Origin: an uncultured Actinomycetes bacterium
GTDB lineage: Bacteria > Actinomycetota > Actinomycetes > Nanopelagicales > Nanopelagicaceae
DNA length: 64,000 nt
Direction of reading: 5' to 3'
Assembly (NCBI GenBank): GCA_937888825.1
Contig: CALBFE010000016.1
Span: forward strand, 1-64,000
A program made the translations under genes and the position numbers. The notes beneath the pieces were generated by a model that was not told where the DNA came from, searched no databases, and saw nothing but the letters and a program-made list of their open reading frames with translations. Numbering within the stretch: position 1 is the stretch's first letter; every line of letters begins with the position of its first letter. Below, piece by piece: positions 7,792 through 17,636 of the stretch.

Positions 7792-8975
7792 TGCTGACGA
7801 CGAAGTTAAAAATTGGAATTGTGTGTCCTTATGGTTGGGACACACCAGGAGGAGTGCAAAATCACGTCCGTGATCTAGCAGAGTTTCTTATCGCTTCTGG
7901 TCATTCGGTTTCTGTTTTAGCACCAGCAATAGATGAAGATAAATTGCCGGATTATGTTGTCAGTGCTGGTAAACCGATTTCTATTCCATATAACGGCGCA
8001 GTTGCGCGTGTGCTCTTCGGTCCGATTGCCTATGCCAGAGTGCGCCAGTGGATTGGTGGGGGAAATTTTGATTTGCTCCATTTACATGAACCTGCAATCC
8101 CGTCGATCTCACTTCTAGCGTGCTGGGCAGCAGAAGGCCCCATGGTTGGAACTTTCCATGCAGCAGCAAAGCGTCAGAAAGTGATTTTTGCAATCGGCCC
8201 TATTCTAGAACCTGCTATCGAGAAACTCTCAGTTCGTATTGCAGTATCTGAAGCAGCGCGCTTGACTCTTACAGATCACCTTGAAACTGACGCGGTAGTT
8301 ATTCCTAATGGTATTTATGCCAAGCGATATTCAGATGGAACGGCGCAAGAGAAGTGGTCTGGAAATACCATTGGGTTCATTGGTCGATTTGAGGAACCAC
8401 GCAAGGGTCTGCAAGTTCTAGTAGATGCACTACCAATAATTGTCCGGTTTGCCCCTGATGTGAAAGTCTTTGTTGCAGGACCGGGGGATCCTAAAGATTT
8501 TGAAAAAGAGATAGATCCACAGCTGCGTGATCGCTTTGAATTCCTAGGCAAAATCTCAGAGCAAGAAAAGGCAGATTTCATGTCTTCGGTTTCACTCTAC
8601 GTGGCACCCAATACTGGAGGTGAATCATTCGGAATTATTTTGGCAGAAGCCCTTGCTGGTGGTGCCTGTGTAGTTGCAAGTGATATTCCAGCATTTGATT
8701 CTCTTTTAGGCGGCGGGAAGTATGGAGCCCTTTTTCAATCTGAGAACTCTACTGATTTAGCTAAAGTAATTATAGATTTGTTGCGTGACGAAGATAAGAG
8801 AAAGGTGTTAGCGATAGCAGGTAAGAAGCGAGCACAACAATTTGATTGGGAAGTAGTTGCCCAACAGATCTTCTCTATTTATGAAATGGGTATAGTTGGC
8901 GGCAAAGGCGTGACATTGGGTTCTGATCAGCGTTCTTGGAATCGATTCCTATCTCGTGATGAGGAGAAGCGATGA
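7791..8975 (+). CDS. pimA: phosphatidyl-myo-inositol alpha-mannosyltransferase
   Basis: GT4-family, GT-B fold glycosyltransferase adding mannose from GDP-mannose to phosphatidylinositol. The N-terminal VCPYGWDTPGGVQNHVRDLA is the PimA signature, GTFHAA and VIPNGI are the hinge-side motifs, and the donor-site run NTGGESFGIILAEALAGG carries the E-x7-E pair. At 394 residues it has the usual length. It overlaps both neighbours by 1-4 nt and completes a PI to PIM1 to acyl-PIM1 set with pgsA and patA. Confidence 0.92.
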   Translation: MLTTKLKIGIVCPYGWDTPGGVQNHVRDLAEFLIASGHSVSVLAPAIDEDKLPDYVVSAGKPISIPYNGAVARVLFGPIAYARVRQWIGGGNFDLLHLHEPAIPSISLLACWAAEGPMVGTFHAAAKRQKVIFAIGPILEPAIEKLSVRIAVSEAARLTLTDHLETDAVVIPNGIYAKRYSDGTAQEKWSGNTIGFIGRFEEPRKGLQVLVDALPIIVRFAPDVKVFVAGPGDPKDFEKEIDPQLRDRFEFLGKISEQEKADFMSSVSLYVAPNTGGESFGIILAEALAGGACVVASDIPAFDSLLGGGKYGALFQSENSTDLAKVIIDLLRDEDKRKVLAIAGKKRAQQFDWEVVAQQIFSIYEMGIVGGKGVTLGSDQRSWNRFLSRDEEKR

Positions 8976-9475
8976 AGACATTGTTGTTTCTTGGCTTTCT
9001 ACTTTTACTTGGTCTTTGGTATTTATCTTTTTCGGCCACACGCTTAGATCGCCTGCACCATCGTGTTGAAACTAGTTGGGCTAACTTAGATGTGTTATTG
9101 CAAAAGAGGGCAGCCATTGCGCTGGAGATCGCCCATAGTGATTTAGCTGATCCAGCTTCCTCAATGCTTCTCACAGGTGCTGCTTATCAGGCTCGAGATG
9201 CTGACATTAAGAACCGTTCTATGGCAGAGAGCGGTTTATCTGGAGCTTTAGGTCTACTCATTTCCGATGGATTGCCCCATGCAACTGAATCAGAGCAAGC
9301 CTTATTGCAGGAGCTCTCTGCTTTAACCTCAAAGATACGAGTGGCAATTTCCATCCACACCGATGCCGTTTCATCCACGGTTATGGTGCGTCGCAAGTTT
9401 GTTGTGAGAACTTTCAGATTGGCTGGCAAAGCGCCATTGCCTGTTACCTATGAGTTCGAGTCCGATGTTTTATAA
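8972..9475 (+). CDS. membrane-anchored LemA-like protein; relative of the N-terminal part of Rv2609c-type Nudix proteins
   Basis: A 167-residue protein with one N-terminal membrane segment (LLFLGFLLLLGLWYLSF) and a helical region starting ATRLDRLHHRVETSWANLDV. From memory, this region resembles the part preceding the Nudix domain in the actinobacterial proteins encoded after pimA (Rv2609c in M. tuberculosis). No Nudix box GX5EX7REUXEEXGU is present, so the enzymatic part is missing or the gene never had it. It overlaps the pimA stop by 4 nt (ATGA) and the next gene by 11 or 26 nt. No function can be stated. Confidence 0.6.
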   Translation: MKTLLFLGFLLLLGLWYLSFSATRLDRLHHRVETSWANLDVLLQKRAAIALEIAHSDLADPASSMLLTGAAYQARDADIKNRSMAESGLSGALGLLISDGLPHATESEQALLQELSALTSKIRVAISIHTDAVSSTVMVRRKFVVRTFRLAGKAPLPVTYEFESDVL

Positions 9476-10469
9476 GCGCTCAGTTATAGCCGTGGTTTCC
9501 ATTTTTCTGCTAACTGGTTGCTCTGCTCTTCCAACCGTCGCGCCCATCTATGCCGAACGCAATGTCCTTAGCGGTCGAGAAGGAACCAATGGTCCGGTCC
9601 TAGCTGTGAAGGTTGATGATACAAATGCGGCGCACCCACAAATTGGTCTAGAGGATGCTGATGTTGTCTATATTGAACAAGTTGAGGGTGGGTTGACGCG
9701 CATTGCAGCGATTTATTCTTCTGTGATTCCCCAGCGTATAGGACCAGTTCGAAGTGCCCGTATCTCTGATATCGAGATCTTGAATCAATATGGTCGTGTT
9801 GCATTTGCCTATAGCGGTGCACAAAAAAAACTATTGCCAGTTATTGCTGCAGCAAATCTACAAAATCTAGGGGCACAGGCGCAACCACCATCTATATACA
9901 CAACTGATCCCAATCGAAACTCACCTTTTGCCATGGTGCTTCGCGCAGATCTATTGATGGCCAAGGTTATTGAGAAGAACTATCAAATTACCACAGCAAA
10001 TAATGTTGGTTGGAGTTTTGGTGATGCACCTGAAGGCGGCAAGCTAACGGAGTCAGTGATTATGCATTGGCCAGCCACTAGATATAGCGCAAGTTGGTCG
10101 GAGTCAGAATCTCGTTGGTTACTCTCACATAACTCAAAAAGCAATGTTGCAGATTCCGGAGTAATCCTGGGCCCCACAACTTTAGCTATTCAAATGGTTT
10201 TAATTACAGACTCTGAGTATGGAGACAAATTCGGTGGCGTGACACCGTTTTCGCAAACCGTTGGTAATGGACGGGGTTTTATTTTGCGCGATGGTAAAAC
10301 CTATGCAGCTCTATGGAATCGGGCATCTGAAGGCATTGGTACTACGTGGACTTTGACCGATGGAAGTGAAATCAAATTTGCCCCCGGTCAGATTTGGGTA
10401 GCCTTGACCGATAAGGAGCCTGATTTCACCTATATAACTGCGAGCGCGAAACCCACAAAGACAAAGTAG
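9465..10469 (+). CDS. DUF3048 (YerB-like) lipoprotein
   Basis: Secreted lipoprotein: [19 protein letters not shown] is a signal peptide ending in a lipobox with the cysteine to be lipidated, so the mature protein is anchored outside the membrane. The body has the DUF3048 features [32 protein letters not shown] and [14 protein letters not shown], with a C-terminal domain containing [13 protein letters not shown] 9465 is preferred over ATG 9450 because it gives a standard signal peptide. No activity is known for the family. It is the last gene of the pgsA operon. Confidence 0.82.
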   Translation: MFYKRSVIAVVSIFLLTGCSALPTVAPIYAERNVLSGREGTNGPVLAVKVDDTNAAHPQIGLEDADVVYIEQVEGGLTRIAAIYSSVIPQRIGPVRSARISDIEILNQYGRVAFAYSGAQKKLLPVIAAANLQNLGAQAQPPSIYTTDPNRNSPFAMVLRADLLMAKVIEKNYQITTANNVGWSFGDAPEGGKLTESVIMHWPATRYSASWSESESRWLLSHNSKSNVADSGVILGPTTLAIQMVLITDSEYGDKFGGVTPFSQTVGNGRGFILRDGKTYAALWNRASEGIGTTWTLTDGSEIKFAPGQIWVALTDKEPDFTYITASAKPTKTK

Positions 10470-10472
10470 GAT
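10467..10472 (+). promoter_or_regulatory. -10 box before pdxS
   Basis: TAGGAT overlaps the stop codon of the DUF3048 gene. Start of transcription would be near 10479, giving a leader of about 14 nt before GTG 10493. Confidence 0.4.
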
Positions 10473-10492
10473 GTTCCTCTACACAGGCGAAG

Positions 10493-11395
10493 GTGAGTAA
10501 AGAAGAGATGTCAGAAGTAAAAGGCACGGGGCGAGTAAAGCGCGGCATGGCAGAGATGCTCAAAGGCGGCGTCATCATGGATGTCGTAAATGCTGAGCAA
10601 GCAAAGATTGCCGAAGATGCCGGCGCAGTTGCTGTTATGGCGCTGGAGCGCGTACCTGCAGATATCCGTGCTCAAGGCGGAGTAGCTCGTATGTCTGATC
10701 CTGACATGATCGAAAAGATTCAAGCAGCAGTCTCAATCCCTGTGATGGCCAAAGCACGTATTGGTCACTTCGTTGAAGCTCAAGTTTTGCAATCTCTCGG
10801 TGTGGATTACATCGATGAGTCAGAAGTTTTAACTCCTGCAGATTATGAAAACCACATCGACAAGTGGGATTTCACTATTCCTTTTGTTTGCGGTGCTACA
10901 AATCTTGGTGAGGCACTTCGCCGAATTAATGAAGGCGCAGCAATGATTCGCTCTAAGGGTGAAGCTGGCACAGGCGATGTTTCTAATGCAATGCAACACA
11001 TGCGAAAGATAGGCGGGGAAATTCGTCGCCTTTCTTCAATGCGCGAGGATGAACTCTATGTTGCAGCTAAAGAGCTTCAAGCTCCTTATGAATTAGTTAA
11101 AGAAGTAGCACAAAGTGGCAAACTTCCAGTTGTTCTCTTTACTGCCGGTGGAATTGCAACTCCAGCAGATGCGGCGCTAATGATGGCCATGGGCGCAGAT
11201 GGTGTGTTCATTGGCTCAGGTATTTTCAAATCTGGAAATCCAGCACAACGCGCAGCAGCGTGTGTGAAGGCAACAACATTTTGGCAGGATGCAAAGGTTG
11301 TTGCTGATGCATCTCGTGGTTTGGGTGAGGCGATGGTGGGTATTAACGTCGCAGATCTACCAGCCCCACATCGTCTTGCCGATCGCGGCTGGTAG
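10493..11395 (+). CDS. pdxS: pyridoxal 5'-phosphate synthase subunit PdxS
   Basis: Synthase subunit that builds PLP from ribose 5-phosphate, glyceraldehyde 3-phosphate and ammonia supplied by PdxT. The whole chain is highly conserved: [35 protein letters not shown] with the first catalytic lysine, and [20 protein letters not shown] near the phosphate site. Length 300 is normal; it forms a dodecamer in known cases. GTG 10493 is the longest sensible start; ATG 10508 is possible. pdxT follows 12 nt later. Confidence 0.97.
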   Translation: MSKEEMSEVKGTGRVKRGMAEMLKGGVIMDVVNAEQAKIAEDAGAVAVMALERVPADIRAQGGVARMSDPDMIEKIQAAVSIPVMAKARIGHFVEAQVLQSLGVDYIDESEVLTPADYENHIDKWDFTIPFVCGATNLGEALRRINEGAAMIRSKGEAGTGDVSNAMQHMRKIGGEIRRLSSMREDELYVAAKELQAPYELVKEVAQSGKLPVVLFTAGGIATPADAALMMAMGADGVFIGSGIFKSGNPAQRAAACVKATTFWQDAKVVADASRGLGEAMVGINVADLPAPHRLADRGW

Positions 11396-11407
11396 TTCAC
11401 TTCTCTC

Positions 11408-12004
11408 ATGAAGGTCGGAGTTCTCTCACTCCAGGGTGATGTTCGCGAGCATGTGAGTGCTTTGATTGCTTGCGGCATTGATCCCATTGAAGTGCGGTCA
11501 GAATCAGAGCTAGCAGAAATTGATGCCCTCATTTTGCCTGGGGGAGAATCAACAACTATTGCTCAGCTCTCTGAGATCTTTGGAATCTATGAACCTATTA
11601 AGCAGCGAATTGAAGCAGGTATGCCTGTTTATGGATCATGCGCGGGAATGATTTTGTTGGCAGATTCAATTTTAGATGCCAAGCAAGGACAGAAAACCTT
11701 TGGTGGATTAGATATCACTGTGCGCAGAAATGCTTTTGGTCGCCAAGTTGATTCATTTGAAACAGATATCTCTTTTGATGATGGATCTAGTGATTTGATT
11801 AAGGCGGTATTCATCCGCGCCCCGTGGGTGGAAAGGGTTGGGGTTGGCGTGCAAGTATTGGCTTCAGTTGATTCGCACCCCGTGGCCGTGCGCTCTGCAA
11901 CTCTCCTTGCTACTTCTTTTCATCCAGAGCTAACGGCAGATCATCGGATTCACCGCTACTTTATTGAGGAAGTGGCAAAGCCTGCATTAGAGAAGGTAAA
12001 GTAA
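11408..12004 (+). CDS. pdxT: pyridoxal 5'-phosphate synthase glutaminase subunit PdxT
   Basis: Class I glutamine amidotransferase delivering ammonia to PdxS. The N-terminus VGVLSLQGDVREH, the oxyanion strand LILPGGEST, the nucleophile loop GSCAGMILL with its Cys, and the His-x-Glu pair in SFHPELT form the expected Cys-His-Glu triad. 198 residues, full length. Paired with pdxS. Confidence 0.97.
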   Translation: MKVGVLSLQGDVREHVSALIACGIDPIEVRSESELAEIDALILPGGESTTIAQLSEIFGIYEPIKQRIEAGMPVYGSCAGMILLADSILDAKQGQKTFGGLDITVRRNAFGRQVDSFETDISFDDGSSDLIKAVFIRAPWVERVGVGVQVLASVDSHPVAVRSATLLATSFHPELTADHRIHRYFIEEVAKPALEKVK

Positions 12005-12008
12005 GTTT

Positions 12009-12014
12009 CATAAT
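12009..12014 (+). promoter_or_regulatory. -10 box before yebC
   Basis: CATAAT, five of six matches to TATAAT, is followed by a leader of about 23 nt that contains a GAAGGTG ribosome binding site 6-7 nt before ATG 12044. Confidence 0.4.
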
Positions 12015-12043
12015 CAGCATTAATGAGATTGAAGGTGTAAGCG

Positions 12044-12796
12044 ATGTCTGGCCATTCCAAGTGGGCGACGACCAAGCATAAGAAGGCGATTATTGATAGT
12101 CGTCGGGCTAAGGTTTTTGCAAAGCAGATTCGCGCAATTGAGGTAGCAGCACGCAATGGCGGCGCTGACATGGAAGGCAATCCAACTTTATTTGATGCTG
12201 TAACAAAGGCTAAGAAATCTTCAATGCCAGCAGATAACATCGATCGCGCAATCAAGCGCGGAGCTGGTTTAGAGGCTGGTGCTAAAGATTGGATCACGAT
12301 TATGTATGAGGGCTATGGCCCAAGTGGTGTGGCAATCATGATTGAGTGTTTATCGGATAACCGCAATCGCTCTGCATCAGAGATCAAAGTTGCAGTAACA
12401 CGCAACGGCGGATCCATGGCAGATCTTGGCTCGGTTTCATACCTTTTCAATCGCAAGGGCGTCATCATCGCTAACAAAGTTGATGGCTTAAATGAAGACA
12501 GAGTTCTTGAAGCGGTCTTGGATGCAGGCGCTGAAGAAGTTAATGATCTAGGTGAATCTTTTGAAGTTGTTTGTGAGCCAGTTGATTTGGTTCAAGTTCG
12601 AACTGCACTGCAGAGCGCGGGAATTGACTATGAATCAGCAGATTCTTCATTCCTGCCTTCAATGTCGATACCGCTAGATGCCGATGGGGCTAAGAAGGTA
12701 TTCGAACTAATCGATGCAATTGAAGAGCTCGATGATGTGCAAAACGTCTATAGCAATTTTGATGTTTCAGATGAGGTTATGGCGAGCCTGGAATAA
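12044..12796 (+). CDS. YebC/PmpR (TACO1) family regulatory protein
   Basis: 250-residue, three-domain YebC family protein. The start [20 protein letters not shown] is diagnostic, and the middle contains the acidic cleft region and [13 protein letters not shown]. Members act as DNA-binding regulators or as factors that relieve ribosome stalling at proline runs; which applies here cannot be told. Position just upstream of ruvCAB is the usual actinobacterial one. A GAAGGTG ribosome binding site precedes the ATG. Confidence 0.93.
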   Translation: MSGHSKWATTKHKKAIIDSRRAKVFAKQIRAIEVAARNGGADMEGNPTLFDAVTKAKKSSMPADNIDRAIKRGAGLEAGAKDWITIMYEGYGPSGVAIMIECLSDNRNRSASEIKVAVTRNGGSMADLGSVSYLFNRKGVIIANKVDGLNEDRVLEAVLDAGAEEVNDLGESFEVVCEPVDLVQVRTALQSAGIDYESADSSFLPSMSIPLDADGAKKVFELIDAIEELDDVQNVYSNFDVSDEVMASLE

Positions 12797-12815
12797 GTTC
12801 GTCATAGGTAAGGCC

Positions 12816-12821
12816 TAGGCT
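12816..12821 (+). promoter_or_regulatory. -10 box before ruvC
   Basis: TAGGCT gives a start near 12828 and a leader carrying two AAGGA sequences (12833-12837 and 12842-12846). Confidence 0.4.
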
Positions 12822-12847
12822 AGAAACCTTGCAAGGAACCTAAGGAA

Positions 12848-13396
12848 ATGGTGGCCATGATGCGCGTACTAGGGATTGATCCTGGTCTAACGCGCTGCGG
12901 TATCGGAATCGTTGAAGGTAGCCCTGGATCACCGCTCAAGATGGTCGGTGTTGGTGTTGTCATGACGCCAGCGGATATGGCCCTTGAAAACCGCTTACTT
13001 GAAATTGATAAAGGTTTAAATGAATGGATTGCTTTGTGGAATCCAGATGTCATCGCAGTAGAGCGAGTTTTTGCACAGCACAACGTGCGCACAGTAATGG
13101 GTACTGGCCAAGCTGCTGGCATCGCATTACTAATTGCCGCTAAAGCTGGAATACCAGTCATGATGCACACACCCAGTGAAGTCAAAGCTGCAGTGTCAGG
13201 ATCAGGTCGTGCTAATAAAGCACAAGTTGCTCAGATGGTGCAAAAGATTCTCAACCTTGATTCAATCCCTAAACCTGTTGATGCAACTGACGCGCTGGCA
13301 CTTGCAATTTGTAATATCTGGCGAGGCGGAGCAACGGCTCGAATTAATCAAGCTGTCGAAGAAGAAAAGTCTCGCCTGAGAAAACTGCGTGGATAA
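12848..13396 (+). CDS. ruvC: Holliday junction resolvase RuvC
   Basis: Endonuclease cutting Holliday junctions at the end of recombination. The RNase H-like acidic residues are visible in [17 protein letters not shown] and the C-terminal [10 protein letters not shown] pair. Length 182 is typical. Start is uncertain among ATG 12848 (AAGGA 10 nt upstream), ATG 12857 and ATG 12860, since a second AAGGA lies directly before 12848. ruvA starts on the base after the stop. Confidence 0.96.
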   Translation: MVAMMRVLGIDPGLTRCGIGIVEGSPGSPLKMVGVGVVMTPADMALENRLLEIDKGLNEWIALWNPDVIAVERVFAQHNVRTVMGTGQAAGIALLIAAKAGIPVMMHTPSEVKAAVSGSGRANKAQVAQMVQKILNLDSIPKPVDATDALALAICNIWRGGATARINQAVEEEKSRLRKLRG

Positions 13397-14011
13397 ATGA
13401 TTTCAACTCTTAGCGGAACCATTCGTTCTCTATCTCAAGACAAATTAGTCATTGAGGTTGGGGGAGTGGGATTAAGTGTTTTAATAAATCCACCAACATC
13501 TTTGGCATTGACTCTAGGTGCACAAACAACTCTCTACACATCACTTGTTGTGCGTGAAGATTCTTTGACTTTGTTTGGGTTTTTAAGTGAAGAGGTGCGT
13601 AATCTTTTTGAACTTGTCCAGACTGTTTCTGGCGTTGGTCCAAAGGTGGCGCTATCAATCATGGGGGCTCTCACCCCTGAAGATTTAGCGCGTGCTATTT
13701 CACAGGAAGACACATCTGCTATTGAGCGGGTTCCTGGGATTGGTAAAAAGGGAGCACAGCGTATGATTTTGGAGTTGAAGGGCAAGCTCAATGATCTTTC
13801 ATCTGGTGCAACATATAAGGGACATCAACCACCATGGCGCGAACAACTACTCAGTGCACTGGTCTCACTTGGATTTTCCCCTAAAGAATCAGATTCTGCA
13901 ATTAGCTATGTAGTCAATGATTTACAGGGCAATGATCAAGACCCAGCAACGATGCAATTAAGTGAGCTGCTCAAGTTAGCTCTGGCCAGCGGAAAGAGTT
14001 CACGTGGCTGA
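13397..14011 (+). CDS. ruvA: Holliday junction branch migration protein RuvA
   Basis: Tetrameric junction-binding subunit that recruits RuvB. N-terminal OB domain ([12 protein letters not shown] to about residue 62), helix-hairpin-helix region with [15 protein letters not shown] and [17 protein letters not shown], and a C-terminal RuvB-binding domain ([15 protein letters not shown]). 204 residues. It directly follows ruvC and overlaps the ruvB start by 8 nt. Confidence 0.97.
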   Translation: MISTLSGTIRSLSQDKLVIEVGGVGLSVLINPPTSLALTLGAQTTLYTSLVVREDSLTLFGFLSEEVRNLFELVQTVSGVGPKVALSIMGALTPEDLARAISQEDTSAIERVPGIGKKGAQRMILELKGKLNDLSSGATYKGHQPPWREQLLSALVSLGFSPKESDSAISYVVNDLQGNDQDPATMQLSELLKLALASGKSSRG

Positions 14012-15050
14012 TAATCAGGAGCGCTTAGTGGGCTCACATATTAAAGGCGAAGAATCAGCGCTAGAACAAGCGCTGCGTCCTAAGACCCTCAAGGATTTCA
14101 TTGGCCAGCATCGCGTGCGCGAACAGATAGATGTCTTACTAACTGCTGCGCGACATAGAAATAGCCCAGCTGATCACATCTTGCTTTCGGGCCCACCGGG
14201 ATTAGGTAAAACGACTTTGGCGCTGATTTTAGCTAGTGAGATGCAAGCGCCTATTCGCATTACAAGTGGACCAGCAATCACACATGCAGGGGATTTAGCA
14301 GCCATTCTTTCCTCCCTTGTTGAAGGCGAAATTCTTTTTCTAGATGAGATTCACCGTCTTCCTCGCCCAGCAGAAGAGTTGCTGTATTTAGCAATGGAGG
14401 ATTTTCGAGTAGATGTCATTGTGGGCAAGGGCCCTGGGGCTACTGCGATTCCATTACAGCTTCCACATTTTACTTTAGTAGGTGCAACTACTCGAGCAGG
14501 TTTATTGCCTGGACCTTTGCGAGATCGTTTTGGTTTCACTGCCCATCTTGATTTCTATGCAGACTCAGAGTTAGCCCAAGTTATTTCTAGAAGTGCGCAG
14601 TTACTTGAGATCGATATTCACACAGATGCAATTACAGAGATTTCTGGCAGATCACGTGGCACACCACGTATTGCCAATCGCTTGCTTCGCCGCGTGCGCG
14701 ACTACGCGCAGGTCAATGCCAGCAAATCCATCTCACTCAAAGATGCCCGCGCAGCACTTGAAATGTATGAAGTAGATGAGATCGGATTGGATCGTCTCGA
14801 TCGCGGCGTATTGGTGGCCTTAGTTGAGCGCTTCAATGGCGGACCTGTGGGGCTTTCCACCCTGGCTATTGCTGTGGGCGAAGAAGTTGAAACCGTTGAA
14901 TCAGTTGCTGAGCCATTCTTAGTTCGAAACGGCCTTATGGCTAGAACTGCGCGTGGAAGAGTTGCAACCGCTGCTGGTTTTGCCCATATAGGACGAACAC
15001 CACCTGCTGCCTTCGCCTCGCTTTTCGACACACCAGCACCTGACGCCTAG
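14004..15050 (+). CDS. ruvB: Holliday junction branch migration helicase RuvB
   Basis: AAA+ motor of branch migration. Walker [11 protein letters not shown], Walker [10 protein letters not shown], sensor 1 LVGATTRAG, arginine finger region PLRDRFG and a C-terminal winged helix ending in [21 protein letters not shown]. 348 residues. GTG start overlaps ruvA. The stop codon TAG is the beginning of a possible -10 (TAGACT) for secD. Confidence 0.98.
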   Translation: MADNQERLVGSHIKGEESALEQALRPKTLKDFIGQHRVREQIDVLLTAARHRNSPADHILLSGPPGLGKTTLALILASEMQAPIRITSGPAITHAGDLAAILSSLVEGEILFLDEIHRLPRPAEELLYLAMEDFRVDVIVGKGPGATAIPLQLPHFTLVGATTRAGLLPGPLRDRFGFTAHLDFYADSELAQVISRSAQLLEIDIHTDAITEISGRSRGTPRIANRLLRRVRDYAQVNASKSISLKDARAALEMYEVDEIGLDRLDRGVLVALVERFNGGPVGLSTLAIAVGEEVETVESVAEPFLVRNGLMARTARGRVATAAGFAHIGRTPPAAFASLFDTPAPDA

Positions 15051-15053
15051 ACT
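15048..15053 (+). promoter_or_regulatory. possible -10 box before secD
   Basis: TAGACT overlaps the ruvB stop and lies 8 nt before ATG 15062, giving a leader of only about two bases. Confidence 0.3.
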
Positions 15054-15061
15054 CTGCACCT

Positions 15062-16573
15062 ATGTCTACAACTACTAAACCAGTAAAGACGACTGCCCGT
15101 CCAGCGCGCTCATTGGCAATCCTGGCCCTAGTGCTCATCGCACTTACAGGTCTTGTCTTTGTTCAAGGCGCTACCGCAGTACGTCTAGGTCTTGATCTTC
15201 GAGGCGGAACTTCAGTCACTCTTCAACCACGTATCGCAGTGGGTGAGAATGGAAAAGTTACCAACGAAGCAATCGACCAAGCAGTCTCCATCATCCGCCA
15301 GCGCGTTAACTCACTCGGTGTTGCCGAATCTGAAGTAGCTGCGCAGGGAAGTGGTACTAATCGTCAGATTGTTATCTCAGTTCCAGGAGATACAGGTCGT
15401 CGCGTAGTTGAGTTAGTGGGACAAACTGCAGAACTTCGATTCCGCCAAGTGTTGGCTAATGCAGCATCAACTGGAGCCGCTGATCCTGCTGCAACCCCAA
15501 CTACTGGAGTAAGTGCAGAAGTAAATGCAGAGTTTGCTGCCCTTGATTGTACAAAGTCTGAAAATCTTCAAGGATCCGGAGCCGATGCACCAGAGGACAC
15601 AATCGTTTCTTGTGATCGCGCTGGTTTGTCTAAATATATTTTGGCGCCAGCAGAAGTTCTAGGTCGTCAGATTTCAAAGGCATCTGCAGGACTTGATACA
15701 CAAAGTGGTAACGCTTGGTATGTAAGTCTTACTTTTAATGGTGAAGGCACAGCAGCCTTCGGCGCAATCACCTCACGTGTAACTTCTTTGCCTTCTCCAC
15801 TTAACCAGGTAGCAATCGTTCTTGATGGTTTGGTTGTTTCTGCTCCAAGAATTAATGAAGCTATTCCATCTGGAAGTGCACAAATCACTGGAAGCTTCAC
15901 ACAGTTAGAGGCGCAAGATTTAGCTAACGTTCTTAAATACGGCGCATTGCCACTTGCATTTGATCGCGGAGAAGTCCAGCAAGTTTCCCCAACTCTGGGT
16001 GCTGATCAACTTAACGCTGGTCTACTAGCAGGAGGTCTTGGCCTAGGCCTAGTTCTTCTCTACTCACTTCTCTACTACCGAGGTTTGGGTCTAGTAACTG
16101 TTGGTTCACTGGCTGCGGCTGGCTCCCTCGTTTATCTACTCTTCTTACTTCTAGGTAAGTGGATCGGATTCACATTAACTCTTGCAGGTATTGCGGGAGC
16201 AATTGTCGCAATTGGTGTGACTGCCGACTCATTTATTATTTACTTCGAGCGTATTCGAGATGAAATTCGCGAAGGTCGTTCTTTGCGCACTGCCGTTGAA
16301 ACTGGTTGGAACCGAGCACGTAGAACGATTCTCGTGGCCGACTTCGTTTCGATTATCGCCGCCGTCTTGCTGTATTTCTTTGCAGTAGGTGGAGTACGGG
16401 GATTTGCATTTACTCTAGGTTTAACAACACTTGTTGACTTAATTATTGTCTTTGTCTTTACAAAACCACTTGTGACGATCCTTGCCAAGATGAACTTCTT
16501 TGCATCCGGTCATCCTCTTTCAGGATTATCAGCCAAGAGCACTGGAACACTGCCAGTAGCAAAGGAGGTATAA
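15062..16573 (+). CDS. secD: protein translocase subunit SecD
   Basis: Membrane component that pulls secreted proteins through SecYEG using the proton gradient. N-terminal membrane helix, large extracytoplasmic region opening with the D1 motif RLGLDLRGGTSVTLQ, then five membrane helices starting near LNAGLLAGGLGLGLVLLYSL and including GVTADSFIIYFERIRDE. 503 residues. An Ala/Pro-rich insertion (around TGAADPAATPTTG) is typical of actinobacterial SecD. secF follows after 3 nt. Confidence 0.96.
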   Translation: MSTTTKPVKTTARPARSLAILALVLIALTGLVFVQGATAVRLGLDLRGGTSVTLQPRIAVGENGKVTNEAIDQAVSIIRQRVNSLGVAESEVAAQGSGTNRQIVISVPGDTGRRVVELVGQTAELRFRQVLANAASTGAADPAATPTTGVSAEVNAEFAALDCTKSENLQGSGADAPEDTIVSCDRAGLSKYILAPAEVLGRQISKASAGLDTQSGNAWYVSLTFNGEGTAAFGAITSRVTSLPSPLNQVAIVLDGLVVSAPRINEAIPSGSAQITGSFTQLEAQDLANVLKYGALPLAFDRGEVQQVSPTLGADQLNAGLLAGGLGLGLVLLYSLLYYRGLGLVTVGSLAAAGSLVYLLFLLLGKWIGFTLTLAGIAGAIVAIGVTADSFIIYFERIRDEIREGRSLRTAVETGWNRARRTILVADFVSIIAAVLLYFFAVGGVRGFAFTLGLTTLVDLIIVFVFTKPLVTILAKMNFFASGHPLSGLSAKSTGTLPVAKEV

Positions 16574-16576
16574 GAA

Positions 16577-17626
16577 ATGTCAAAGCTTTCAGGTCTAGGT
16601 GGCCGTCTCTACCGTGGTGAAACATCCATTGAAATCATCGGACGTCGTCGTCGTTGGTATGCAGTTTCCGCCCTCTTCATTTTGCTCTCTATCGGTGCAC
16701 TGAGCCTGCAAGGCCTGCACTTAGGTATTGAGTTCAAGGGTGGTTCTTCTTTCACAGTAACTAAGGCCGGCGGTTCTGTTGAAGATGCGCGTTCTGCAGT
16801 AGCTGCAGCAGGAGTTCCTGGAGAAGCAATTGTTCAGACAATTGGTAGCGATAAGATTCGCGTTCAAACAGGTGCTCTAGATACTGCACAGAACAATGCA
16901 GTCCAAGATGCACTTGCCGCTAAGTTCTCTGTTGCAGTTGAATCAATTGATACTCAAATCATTGGACCTTCATGGGGCAAGGAAATTACTCGCAAGGCTC
17001 TTTACGGTCTCTTTGGTTTCTTGATCTGCGTGATGATCTATCTTGCGATGGCTTTTGAGCCGAAGATGGCAATTGCGGCAATTGCGGCAGTAGTTCACGA
17101 CGTGTTCATTACCGTGGGTATCTATGCTCTCGTTGGATTTGATGTTACGCCAGCTACGGTTATCGGCTTCTTAACAATTTTGGGTTATTCGCTCTATGAC
17201 ACGGTCGTTGTTTTCGACAAGATTCGCGAGAACACTCGCACGATCACGGCTAGCTCAAAGAGTACTTACTCACAGGCTACTAACTTGGCGGTTAATCAAA
17301 CAATCGTTCGTTCGATTAACACATCTGTAATTGCGTTGCTTCCTGTAGGTTCAATTCTCTTTGTTGGCGCAGGACTACTTGGCGCTGGTACTTTGAAGGA
17401 TCTCTCACTAGCCCTCTTTATCGGCTTAGCAGTGGGTACCTATTCTTCAATCTTTATCGCTCCTCCTGTACTTGCGCAGTTGCGCGAGAAAGAGCCTGCA
17501 ATGCAAGCACTCGCCAAGCGTGTTAATGGTCGCGGTGCACCAGTTGGTGCAGCAATACCTGCACCTGCGGTTACAGAAGAGCGCCGTGGCCCACGTAATC
17601 AACCAAAGCGTAAACATCGCAAATAG
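16577..17626 (+). CDS. secF: protein translocase subunit SecF
   Basis: Partner of SecD. N-terminal helix (ALFILLSIGALSL), short extracytoplasmic domain with LGIEFKGGSSFTV, then five helices including AIAAVVHDVFITVGIYAL and GYSLYDTVVVFDKIRENTR. Basic tail rich in Lys and Arg. 349 residues. A strong AAGGAGG ribosome binding site lies 7 nt before ATG, within the end of secD. In many actinobacteria apt sits between secF and rel; here it is absent. Confidence 0.96.
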   Translation: MSKLSGLGGRLYRGETSIEIIGRRRRWYAVSALFILLSIGALSLQGLHLGIEFKGGSSFTVTKAGGSVEDARSAVAAAGVPGEAIVQTIGSDKIRVQTGALDTAQNNAVQDALAAKFSVAVESIDTQIIGPSWGKEITRKALYGLFGFLICVMIYLAMAFEPKMAIAAIAAVVHDVFITVGIYALVGFDVTPATVIGFLTILGYSLYDTVVVFDKIRENTRTITASSKSTYSQATNLAVNQTIVRSINTSVIALLPVGSILFVGAGLLGAGTLKDLSLALFIGLAVGTYSSIFIAPPVLAQLREKEPAMQALAKRVNGRGAPVGAAIPAPAVTEERRGPRNQPKRKHRK

Positions 17627-17636
17627 CGGTACCTAA

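Noticed and set aside
8972..9475. Frameshifted gene pair with the next lipoprotein frame
   Set aside because: The overlap is short, each frame has its own N-terminal membrane or signal segment, and the second is a complete DUF3048 lipoprotein.
11086..11532. 148-codon open frame on the minus strand spanning pdxS and pdxT
   Set aside because: Antisense shadow of two well-recognised genes.
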